Virus record (IMG/VR): IMGVR_UViG_3300020205_000140
Location: 1-48,487 of that record
DNA length: 48,487 nt
From: a virus
Direction: 5' to 3' (one strand)
In this document: piece by piece, positions 32,886 to 45,200 of the stretch
How the letters are laid out: every line of letters starts with the position of its first letter
Position numbering within the stretch: the stretch's first letter is position 1
Translations under genes and position numbers: made by a program
Notes under the pieces: model-generated
The model's input: the letters and a program-made list of their open reading frames with translations, nothing else
What the model was told of the DNA's origin: nothing
The model's database searches: none

Positions 32886-32893
32886 TATTTATA
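32886..32893 (-). promoter_or_regulatory. Perfect T4-type late promoter TATAAATA
   Basis: On the minus strand 32893 to 32886 read TATAAATA, an exact T4 late consensus. It overlaps the stop codon of the zinc-ribbon gene (32889-32891) and lies about 22 nt before the histone-like ATG, leaving a leader with the AAGGAGG site. Confidence 0.85.
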
Positions 32894-33176
32894 ATCTGCT
32901 AATATCATCTAGACTGCTAACGGGCGTATCCCATATATGTTTACGCTCTACGCCTCGCTTTTGAGCAAAGCGTTTGCTATCGCAGTTTTTACACACATGA
33001 AAATAGTTGTTGCTAAGTCTAGCAGGATTCATCGATCCTTTTGGTCTAGTAAAAATTTCTTTGCAGTTATCACAACGTAATACTACTATAGATTTTTTAC
33101 GTTCATACTCGTGTTTATGCCCTAGTTTGCTAGTTCTTTCGTGCGTGGTTTTTTCTATATCTATTTTGATGAACAT
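32889..33176 (-). CDS. Zinc-ribbon protein, 95 aa
   Basis: The 95-residue basic protein has two CxxC pairs: RCDNCKEIFTRPKG and VCKNCDSKRF. This is a typical four-cysteine zinc ribbon with a spacer of about 29 residues, an arrangement common in small phage proteins of HNH-like or transcription-associated type. The N-terminus (ERTSKLGHKHEYERKKS) is basic, suiting nucleic-acid binding. No nuclease His is placed as in HNH enzymes that I can identify. The start codon (33174-33176) has no Shine-Dalgarno; a TAAATA motif (33188 to 33183) ends 6 nt before it. It reads into the histone-like gene on the same strand. Confidence 0.8.
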   Translation of the reverse strand: MFIKIDIEKTTHERTSKLGHKHEYERKKSIVVLRCDNCKEIFTRPKGSMNPARLSNNYFHVCKNCDSKRFAQKRGVERKHIWDTPVSSLDDISRL

Positions 33177-33188
33177 ATAGTGTATTTA
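33177..33188 (-). promoter_or_regulatory. Late-type motif TAAATA, 6 nt before a minus-strand start codon
   Basis: The minus strand reads TAAATA (33188 to 33183), then CACTAT, then ATG (33176 to 33174). This repeats the TAAATA-N5-ATG layout seen at 202 and 5454 and would give a leaderless message. Confidence 0.45.
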
Positions 33189-33210
33189 CATTAAGGTTAT
33201 AAAACGGAAA

Positions 33211-33218
33211 GATAAATA
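33211..33218 (+). promoter_or_regulatory. Late promoter of the 4715-aa virion gene
   Basis: GATAAATA (33211-33218) followed by TCATATAC. Start expected near 33224. TTGGAG (33236-33241) is the ribosome site before ATG 33248. Confidence 0.75.
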
Positions 33219-33247
33219 TCATATACAAAGACTTATTGGAGCATTCA

Positions 33248-36200
33248 ATGGCACGTAAAATAGTAGACATCGGCGTAGAAGGTAATGACGGTACTGGTGA
33301 CAGTATTCGCGAAGGTTTTAGAAAAACCAACGAAAATTTTAAAGAAATCTATGCTGTATTTGGACAAGAAGGTACCTTATCATTTTTAAGTTTAGGTGAC
33401 GTAGAGGCTGGACAACGTGAAAATTATTCTGCCATAGCAAATCAGTTACCGATCGTCAACAGTCAAGGTAACGGGATAAAGTTCAAACCTTTAGTGGGTG
33501 CGTCTGGTTTAACTATTACGTACCCAGAAGATCCTGCTGATCCTAACTATAACAAGATTGTTCTAACACAACAACGTGCTGTAACAGAACTAGGTTCCGC
33601 TGATGCGGCTGGTAAATTTGGCAACGCTGTTGACGCACAAGGATATGTCTTTGGAAATATTGCTGATCCCACACAAGCCAATGTATTAAATTGGAATACT
33701 CAATTTGAACGTAGTGGACAGACTGTTATTGGAGCTGAAAAGTTTCCAGTTCCATTAGGATTTGCAGACAATCGATATATTAATAAAGGCACAGTACCCG
33801 GTGAACTTGCTGATGCAATGGTAGGTTATCTTGCTGTTCCGGCAGGGGCCTCGGGCGATCAAGTGGCGCAGGCTGGTGAAACTGTTCTAAAAGCTGGAGC
33901 CACAATGAGCGGTAAGCTGTTCCTAAGCGATCATCCAGGTGATCTAGCAGGTGCAGGTAACCCAATTGGTCTTGATGACAAGCAGGCGGCTACCAAATAC
34001 TACGTAGATACAACAGCGTATTCAAGTAAAGTTAATTTGTATGTTAGTACTAGCGGTGATGACTCACAACGTAAGACTCCCGTAGGTAAAGAAGGACGAG
34101 CATTTGCATACGCATATGCTAGTCTAGTTGCGGCTTGTTTAAAGGCTGAACAACTTATTGACGAGAGTCCGTGGGAAACTGGTCCGTATCGTCAATTGAT
34201 TGCATACGGCGGTGCAAAATATTATTCAGAAATAACTCCAGGTGGTATTATCATCGGTGGTGGTTTAAACGGTACCACACGTATTAAGTTTACTAACGAT
34301 AACGGTAGCCCAGTTGATCAAGGTATTGCAAATAATAGAGATATTATTCCAGGTAAGCTAATAGTTGGACGAAATAGTGGAGCAAGAGGATTTATTGTAA
34401 AATATGGAACTATTGATGATACTGACTATGTTGACCTACGAGATGTAACTGGATCATTTACCGTCGGTGAAAACTTATTCTTTGATCAAGCTGTTAAACG
34501 TTTAGAAATTACTATTTTTATTGAGTCTGGTAATTACTTTGAAGATTATCCAATACGTCTTCCACGTAACTGCTCAATTGTAGGTGATGAGTTCCGTCGT
34601 ACAGTTATTCGTCCTGCCGATCGTGTTAGTCGAAGTCCGTGGGCAGGTACTTGGTTTTATCGAGATTTAACATTTGATAACTTAACTATTGCAGAAACAA
34701 ATTGGGGTTATCATTATCTATCAGACCCAACTAACAAGGCATCGACTCCAAAGAACAACAAAGATTTAGATGTGTTCTTATGTAATGATGCTACTATTGT
34801 TCGTCAAATATCGGCTCAAGGGCACGGCGGATTTATGATGGTACTTGACCCTAACGGTCAAATTTTAACCAAATCACCGTATTGTCAACAGTCAGGTTGT
34901 TTCTCTGGTTCGCTAAACAAACAGGCCTTCCGTGGTGGTCAATACGTCGACGGACAGGCAGGAAGTATGCCTGTAACTTCAGTTAGTACTAACTTAGATA
35001 AAACAGAAATTACAGTCACTGATGCATTCCGTGTACCACAAACTCCTACAGCGTTCTTTGTTAAAGGTAAACGCTATAAGATTGATACATTTACTGATAA
35101 TGGATTAGGATATCGCGGTGCAAGAGAACTACTATTATTAAACAAAGAATTTATTGTTGCAGAAACTATTGCATATATCGACGATGTCATTACTCCAACA
35201 TTTACATATGACGCTGTTAGATTCAGTCAAGCTGTGGGTTATATTATTAATGCCGTTGCATGGGATATAGTATTTGACAGTAATGTACAGTCTATTTTAA
35301 TATCTCAAGAATATTTTGTAAGAACCAATTATACATCTTTCCCTTCAGAGAAAGTGCAAACATTAGTTGCACTTGAATTTGTAAAAGAATCACTAGTATC
35401 ATTGTTATCTACTAACGCTACTGCGGCAGCTCGTGCTGGAGCAAAGATGGATGTGATATTACAAATTCTTACCAATGGTATTGAAGATCGTAATATATTA
35501 GATGCGACCTCATGGAGCTATAGCGGCACTACCATTACTGTAACTAAATCTAGCGGTCACGGGTTGAATGCAGGATGGTCAGTTAAGATTGTAGACGCTA
35601 CTGCTACAACTAATGCACCCAATGGTACATTTAATGTGGCATCTATTGTTAATGCCAATACCTTTACATATACAGTTGCCAATGCACCAACTGGAACTGC
35701 TGGCGGAACTCTTAGATTTACTAGTTCACCAGTTCCGATCAGATCAATTCCGAATCCGCCAGTTGATCCTCAAGCATTACCAGCCACTACCCTAGGCATT
35801 CAAAATAGTCTTGCACTGTTAATTGCCAACCGAGAGTTAATTAAAGCTGAATACATTGCTTACATTCAAACTTATTACTCTGATTTCCTATTTGGAAGTA
35901 TTGGCGTCACTGGTTACCTTAGAGATGCTGACCGAATTGTCAACGCAGTAATATATGATTCTATCTACGGTGGTACTAGTCAGACTGTGTTAGTATCTAA
36001 AAACTTCTTTGACCTTGAAGGTAAATCAACAATATCTACCGAAGTTACACAAATATATACTGCACTGGAATGGATTAGAGATGTTGCTAAACAAGTAGTT
36101 ACTAATACCCTAATTACTGGATTATTACAGGTATCTGTTCCGCAGGTTAGAGGAACTGCAGGTACCTCGACAATTGCTACAACTATAGAAGATAATTTTA

Positions 36201-39200
36201 ATTCAGTTGTTACTGCTGTTAGATTTGGTATCGATACACTTCCTACTATATCGTATCCAAGAATCGATAATGTTTCTACAAGTTTACAATCAGCAAAAAG
36301 TTTGTTAGATATAAATTCAGGAAATATTCGTTCAAATACTATTTCGTTTATTAATAACAAATACTTGTATGATGTGGCGGCGGCACAACGAGACATTAGA
36401 TTCTTAGTAGATGATCTAGCACACGACATTGTCTATACTGGTGATCTAAAAATGGTAGAGCACGGATTAGGATACTTTGTCGGAGATGCAAAACTTGTTA
36501 GCGATCCAGAGCGTCCAAGAACATTAGCTATTCTTGATTACATACAAGATTTAGCACTAGCTATTGTTGACAACGTGTCTATTCCAAACCCACAATTAAT
36601 CAAAGTTGGCAGTTTAGTTATTGGTCAAACTTACAAAATTAATAATCCCGGATCAACTATTTGGACAGCATTAGGTTCAGCAGATAATTTACATAATACT
36701 GTGTTTACTGCAACTGCTACAGGAACAGTAAATGCTACACAATTTGTTGTTGGTCGTACATATACTATTGTATCAAGAGGAACTCTACCTAATTTAACTA
36801 ACTATATCAGCATTGGATCTTCAAGCAATGCTGTAGGCACTTCATTCGTTGCTACTGCTGTGGGAACCGGTACAGGAACCGCCACACAAGGAACAGGAGA
36901 TGCTAGACTTAATAACGGCAACGACTTCTATAGAAGACAATTTGGTATAAGTCAAACAATTCAATTAATATCAAGCGGAGCAGGGCCTGCTACTATTGTA
37001 CCAAGTTTAACATGGGTTAATACCAACTTAGTAAACGCTTTCCAAAAATTACAAGATGACAAATCAATAATTCAAGCGGCAGTCATTACGTGGATTAATG
37101 ACAACATAGCATCAAACGTTAATAACCCAAACAGCATATGGTATGGCTTTACTTATAACAGCGGAACTTGCAGTCGAGATATAGGATATGTTATCGATGC
37201 TGTTGGCTACGATATGATGTTTAACAGCAACTTCCGCAGTATCAAAGCAGGCATGGCTTATTATAGAGGAGTAGTTAGTGCGGCCCTAGTAAGAAGTAGT
37301 CAGCTACCACAGACTATTGCGTCTTTTGATTATTTAAAAAATTATCTATTATCAACAATTACCTCTGCTACATATGGTACTCCTGCCAATACTAGAATTG
37401 GTGATAAGATGGATGTCTTTGCATCAGTTCTTACAAATGGAATAGGTTCATTACCTGCATTTACATTACCGGACCCAACAGGATTTAGTATTGACTACAG
37501 CAATGCTAGAAGATTAATTAGCGACAATAAGCCATTCATTATTGATGAAATTACTTCATGGATTGCCGCACAGGTAATTGGAAGCATTACACCGTTCACT
37601 ACTCAGTTCCAGTACGATTCAGTAAAGTGTGCTCGAGATGTTGGATATATTGTAGACGCTATTCTTTATGATTTAACTTATGGAGGTAACTTAGAAACTA
37701 TAGTTGCCGCTAGGGCCTATTTTGTAGGCGTTGAGACTACGTTAGGAGCAGGCCAAAAATTGCCAACACTTGCCGCATATGCTCGATTAAAAGAAGTTAT
37801 CGGCAAAGTAGCACAGGCTGTTACAGTACTAGATAAAAATACTGCAATTTTTCAAACTACCGCAGTAAGTGGCGGTGGTGCAGGTACATCTGTAGCATTT
37901 GCTCAGGCAAGAGTAGAAGATATTATTAAACAAATTAATATCACAGCAGTTGACAGTAAGCCTCAATTAGAATCCCTAATTAGTACTACTAGAGAAATGG
38001 TTGCTAATACTAAACCTGCGGGATATATATCTGCTAAAAACTTACTGGTAGCCAATCGTGCATTTATTCAAGCTGAAGTATTTCATTACTTAAAGAATAC
38101 CTATACATTCACTATTACTCAAACAACAAATAATCAACTAGTAACCGCTAGCACTGCTAAGATGAGAGTTGGCATGCCGGTTAAATTTAGTGGCATTGAT
38201 CCGTTTGAACAAACAATTTTATCAGCATCAACACCGTTATTAGTAGACGGTAAGTACGTAGTTACTTTTGAATTTGTAAGACAACCAGTCAGACCAGATT
38301 CAACAAAAGAATACGAAATTCAAGGAAATGCCAACGGCCTATACAATTTAATTGTACCAGTTGCTGTTGTACCTGATCAATCAACTACTGATACTACAAC
38401 TACCAGTATCACTGTAGTATATCCGTTTAATCCCGGAGTGTTTGATTTTGCTAATCAAACAACTATTCGTGTTTCAGGTGGCACGTTTGGCGGAGTAAAT
38501 CGAGATGCCAAGTATTATGTTAAGCAAGTTGTTAGCGGAACTAACTTTACAATCTCAGAAACCATTAGTGGTGGAACACCGGGGTCGGTATTTGCATTAG
38601 ACAGTGATACCGGAACAATGTATTGTGCGTTTGCATTTGATGAAGCTACCTGCAGAAGAGATACTGGATTCTTAGTTAGCAATATTTCAACAGACATATT
38701 ATACGGTGGTCGATATAATACAATTAAATCTGGTAAGAGATACTTGGTTGCAAGTTCTGTATTAGTTGTAACAGAACAAAGTGTTGAGTGTCGAGCTGGT
38801 ATTACTTATATTGATACTCTAGCACAACGTATTATTAACAATCAAGCACCGTTAGTAAATTATCAAACTTTAAATAATGTTAATCCTAACGATGTTGTTA
38901 CCCAAGTTACTGACACCAACGCCACTGGTGGTTTAGCGGCAGGTACTACTATTACCGGGTTAGTTCAACTAGTAAATGATATTATTTTAAACGGAAAACT
39001 ATGGGCTGAAGATACTGATAACATTCCAGATGCTGTTGTGTATCCAAAGTATGTTTTACAATTAAATCAAGACACCCCGTATAGTACAGAAGTATCTGGA
39101 CCACTACCGGATGAACTAGTTATGCAGGCAGCTGGTAATGGCAGTATGTTGTCAAATGACTGGACACAGTTAAACGACTTGGCCTACGGTCTAGTTGCTA

Positions 39201-42200
39201 CAAACAACGGATTAATTGAAACTGTTTCCGTGTTTACCTATTACTGTTGGACTGCGTACTACGCATGTAATGGTGGACAAATTCGTTCAGTAGCAGGATC
39301 TAATGCAAACGGAGAGTATGCTCTTGTTGCTGAAGGTAGCGATCCTTTTGAAGTCCCGGACTCAGCTAATCTAGCAGACGACATGCCACAGGTTGCAAGA
39401 ATTTACAAGTCTGGGCCGTTCGCGGCTGAGATGGCAAAAACAAAAACAACTATTTACATTGACACATTCAAATACTTGCCATATAACGTAAGTGAAATTG
39501 AAATCAATCACGGATATACTGTTGTTGACGGTGCTATCACTGACATCGGTATTACTAGATATGAAGTTGCAGGCATTGTTGATGCATCAGGAACATATTT
39601 CTCAACTAACCAACCAGTTGGCAGTGCCGCAACATTTAATAGTGGAACTGGAAAATATAGAGTAGAATTTAGTTTCCCTGCAAAAACTTATATTCCAGAT
39701 ACTGGAAGATATTATACTATTACCGGTAATTCAAATTCTGCATATAATAATAATCTTACAGGTTGGTTATGTGTAGCGTCTACAACCAATACTATTACAT
39801 TAGAATTTACTAGTGTTAATCCTGGAACATTTGGCACTATCACAGCAACTACTCTTAAACTAAAGAGCGGAACTATTCTTAGATTAAATCTAAACACTAG
39901 TGGCACTAACGATACTAGTTCTACAGGGCTACAAGACGCATTAACAGATAACCAACTAGTTACGATCAGACCAAATCAAAACTTTAAATTCTATAATGTC
40001 GATAACATTAGTCCAACACGACCAAGTACTGCATTAACGTTTAGAGGCGATCCATTAGATAATGCTAACGCACCAGTGTATCGTGTACTAGCATTTAATA
40101 CTAAAGATCCATTAAGCAATCCGATGACATTGACTTTCAATACTCTTGAAAGAGCATCTAGTTCCGGTAATGTAATTACTGTTGGGTCAACCCTGCCAAT
40201 ACGTGCGGGAATGACAATTTCAATACTAAGTGGGACTGGCAGTGTGTCTCAATCAACTACTGTAATTGCAGTTACTAGTGATACTACATTTACTGTTAGT
40301 CCTACACCGGCAGTAGCATTATCAAATGCAACTATACAAGCTGTATCGCCAACACAAAATGATATTATCTTAACATTTGACTCTGGTTATAATTATATTG
40401 GTCTAGTTATTGATCCTGATCATAATACATTAACAGAAGCTCAAGCAGGCATAGATGGCGGAAGTACTACTAGAACATTAGGTTCTAGACAAGGCGACCA
40501 ATACTTATCCATTAGAAAAATTAATAGCGCAAACGAATTACAACGTATACTAACTGGGCAAATGTGTTTTGCCTGGAACGGTCGTGTTCATAGAATTTCT
40601 AACTATATTGTTAGAACTATCAGTAGCACCGAAAATTACGGCATTATACAACTTAAAGAAGTCACTCTTGATGGTAGTAGATCATATCAAGACATTAGTG
40701 GATACGGTAGCACTGGTATTGCCGCTCCGACAAGACCGGGCGAAGGTTACAACGTTTCTGCTGCCTTATATAATATTGATGATCAGTTAATAACATATTC
40801 AATTAGCGGATTAGAAACTGCTCCTAATGCGGCTAGATTTACTGGTGCTATTTCTACTACTACATTAACTGTTAGTAACATTACAGCTGGTAGCATGTTA
40901 GTTGGATCTACCATTACAGGTATTACTGGAACTAGTGTAACTACCGATACTAGAATAACTGCACAACTAACTTGTTCGGCAGCGTCTATATATAGTTCAA
41001 CAGCATCAGGAACTAGTGGGTCATTTACTATAACATTGTCTGCAGGATCTGCTAATATCCTAGCCGGACAATTTGTTTCAGGTAATGCGGCAACCATTGC
41101 TGGATTACCAACTAATACATATGTGACTAATGTTAGTAGTACTACTATCACATTGAGTAATGCATTAACTAGCAATATCTCTACAACTGTTTATTTCTTT
41201 ACAGCAGGATTAGCAGGCACATATAGCGTTAACAATTCTCAATCAGTTACTAGTCAACTGATGGGTGTTCACTATACTGTATACGGTAATAGTAATACTA
41301 GCTATAATATTGCTGGCCCAATATTAACTTCAACTTATCAGTCATTAACTATTGCGGCGGCTAAGGCAACTGTTGTCGGAAGTGTATCAGGATTATTTTT
41401 AACTGTTAATTATCTAAGTGGTAATTCAATACAGCTTGGTCAAAATATCAGCGGTACTGGATTAAGTGCTGGAACATTTGTTGTATCACAAAGTTCAGGC
41501 ACACCAGGCGGTGTTGGTGTATATCTATTAAACACTGTTGCTAGTATTCTAACTCCAACATTTACTGCGGCTATCAATAATGGCGGCGGCGGTAGTGGTA
41601 CTATATTGGATGTTAGCGCAGTGGCTAGTGGTACAATTTTAGTCGGTGCTGACATTCAAAAGACTAGTGGCTCTGGAGTAACTACGGGAACTACTATTAC
41701 AGGTCAGCTAACTGGCGTAACTGCATTTACAACTACTGCTACCGGTACAGTTGGCACTAATATTTTAGCTGTGGCATCTGTTGGTACTCCACCTGCAGGC
41801 ATTATTGTGGGACAACTAGTCACTGGTACTGGTGTGCCTGCCGACACGTATGTTAAAGAAATTAACATAACCGGAATACAATTAACAAGAGTATTAACGG
41901 CAGCGGCAACTGGTGGTAGCTATATATTTGCCACTGCTGGTGGCGTTGGTACATACTCAGTAGATGTAGGCCAATTAGTTACATCAGGTGAGATGAAAGC
42001 ATCGTTTGTAGCAATTCCAGGAATATTTGGGCCAACGAGTGCCACACGTATTTTCCCAACGGAGAAACTATATAATCCTTCTCTAGTACAAGATAATACA
42101 ATTACTATCCGTACTGGTTTGAGCGCAGACGAACCTACAGACATTATTATTAATATTAGTACTTGCCGAGTTACTGGGCATGACTTTAGTGACATTGGCA

Positions 42201-45200
42201 CTGGAGGTTATAACCAAAGTAACTATCCAAACAAAGTTTACGGTGCTGGTAAAGCAAAGAATCAAAAGAAAGAAGTTGCAGAACGCGGAACCGGTCGTGT
42301 GTTCTGGGTCGCTACTGACCAGGACGGTTTCTTCCGTGTGGGACGATTCTTTACAGTTGACCAAGGTACTGGTACAGTTACATTTGCGGCTTCACTAGCC
42401 CTAAGTAACTTAGATGGTTTAGGATTTAAACGTGGTCGTGCTATCTCTGAGTTCTCAGACGATGACACATTCCAAGATTTGTCAGATACTAAAGTACCAA
42501 CAGAAAATGCCATTGACGGTTATATAAATCGTCGACTAGGTATTGATCGTAATAACATTGTTATCAGTGAAGGAACATTAGGTGCAGGTTTCTTAGATCG
42601 TAATGGTATTCTAGAAATGAATGCTAACCTAAGACTTGGTGGTCGCTATGTTGAGAATTTAGGTGAGATCACATCAACTACACCATTTAATTACGCTGTT
42701 ACAAAACGATATGTTGACAATCAACAATTGTCAGATACATTTGTTGATGTTGATGGCCGTCTTAATAACGATCTATTAATATACAATAGTGATAGGGCAA
42801 CACCAGAATGGGTAAATGCCAGAAGCTCAAGTTCTAATAGTCAAATATATGTTGAGCTAATTGCTGATAAAGAACTTGACATTCGTGTTAAACGTGAAAC
42901 TATTACTAATAGTCAAATTAAAGAAGATGCTAATATATCACAGAATAAACTTGATATTAATGTTGCTAACGAGCAACGCAATCAAGGTGTGTTACTATCT
43001 AGCGTACAGTTGTCTAGTGGATATACAGTATCCACAGCAGATGCCCCTACAGGTAAGTCACCGCATTGGTTAGTTAAACTATCCGTGAGTGGGACTCCAG
43101 AACTATTGTCAAGCAATACTTGGTACACAGTTTCTGGAAATAGTAACTTAAACTACAACGGTAAGTTCTTCTGCGTAAGCTCTAGCCTAAGAGTCGGTGG
43201 CGCAAATGCCTACGTGATATTAGAGTATCCGGAAAATCCAGGAGTGTTTGGTGGGACTACTACTACTGTAACCCCGTGGGAAACAACAATCACTAGTCAA
43301 CTGGCTCACGGATTAGTTGCTGGGGACAATGTCTTAATAACTAATTCTGTTGTTGCGGCAGTTAATGTGAGTGCTAACGGTACTATCAATAGCCGTCAAC
43401 TGACGCTAGCAGTACAAAATAGCGGAGTTGGCACAGGGCAATTAGTAACCGGTACTGGTGTTCCGGCTGATACTTATGTAGCGTCTGTTGATGGCGCTAA
43501 TGTAACACTAACTGAAAGATTAACTACAACAGGTTCAGGCTCATATTCGTTTGCTAGTAACATTAATGGTAACTGGTTAGTAAAATCTGTCCCTACTACT
43601 AGTTCGTTTGTAATATCGCTCGATACAAGAATATCAGGCGCATTTACATTAACTACTGCACGAGCAACTAAGTTAGGATTATCGACATTTAACAACAGTC
43701 AATTTGCAGTTACTAACGGCTTTGTTTCTTTAGAAACAAGTTTAACTGACTCAGTAACAGCCGCTATCAATGCTAACAGTAACATTGTAACTATTTCAAG
43801 TAGTGACATGACTAAGATTAACATTGGTTCTGTAATTACTATTAGATCAGGTGCCGGTACAGTAACTGTACCAACAACTGCATTAGCTAACCCAACTGGT
43901 ATTGATAACGGTGTTCAACCGCAACCAATGACCGTGACTGCCATTACCAGTGCTACGACATTTACTGTGTCAGTGGCATTTAACGGTACAGGCTCAGCGG
44001 CAAGTGCTATCTTAAATGTTATCTCAGGTGTACCACTATCGAGTATTCAACAAATTGAAACAGATCGTATCATTGGTAATTTAAGCGGTACTAGAACTAG
44101 TCCTAATACAGTAACTACAGGACAGGTTGTCAAAGCTGGTGACGGTATTAAGAACATACAATTTAATGATGCACTATTAGCTGATGTATCTGTACGCGGT
44201 ATTATGAGTGTAATGACTATTGACACTGATAATCCACATAAGAATACTTACGGTGTATGGAACGTAACTAAAACTGGTGCAGGTAATAGTGTTGTACGCA
44301 CAACTAATGAAGGTGCAATAGAAGCCACACAATACATTTTAGACGGACAACGAGCAATTGATAGTTCAGTTGGAGCCAATATTGATCTATATACTCCAGG
44401 GCAAGCCAAGTTCTTAACAGCATCAGGTAATAGTGGTGTTGCGGCACAGCCAAATATTTCAATTGGTACATTTACAACTTCAGTTAATACAACTGCAACA
44501 AGAAATGATAGTGGGGCTATTACTGTTACATCAATTGCTAACATGTATATAGGGCAAGAAGTAACATTAAGCGGATCAACTGTGTTAGGATTTACTGCTG
44601 GAACATACTACATTGTTTCTATCAATTCGGGTACTAATCGTATTACAGTAAGTACCAGCGACACCCTGTCTCCAGTATTTGTGGGAATTACTGCGCTAGG
44701 CACAATGACTATCACTGGTACTGCTATTAATCCGGGTGTACTAAATGGTCAGGTATATGTGCCAAAATTAAAAGCATATGGTACTGTGACTTTTAATCCC
44801 GTTAATGCTAATATTAGTTTACAACCTCGTTCAACAAACGGATCAGACGGCACTATTACTGTGTATCCCGCTGTTAACGGTAGCATCAATAATATGGCAA
44901 TTGGTGCGATATCCGAGTCAACTGGTAAATTTACTACTGTTGAAATTACCAGTGTAACCGATGCAGTAAATTCTACAACCGGACCGTTAAAAGTTGCAGG
45001 TGGTGCAGCCATTGCTAAGAAACTATTTGTTGGGGGTAACTTTGAAGTAACTGGCGACACGTTAGTAACTGGTAATTTAACAGTTAAAGGTGTAACTACA
45101 ACTGTTAATTCAAATACAGTTAATATTGCTGACAAGAATATTGTTTTAGCAGGTGTAACTACATCACCAAAAATTAGCGGTGATATTGATGCTAGCGGTA

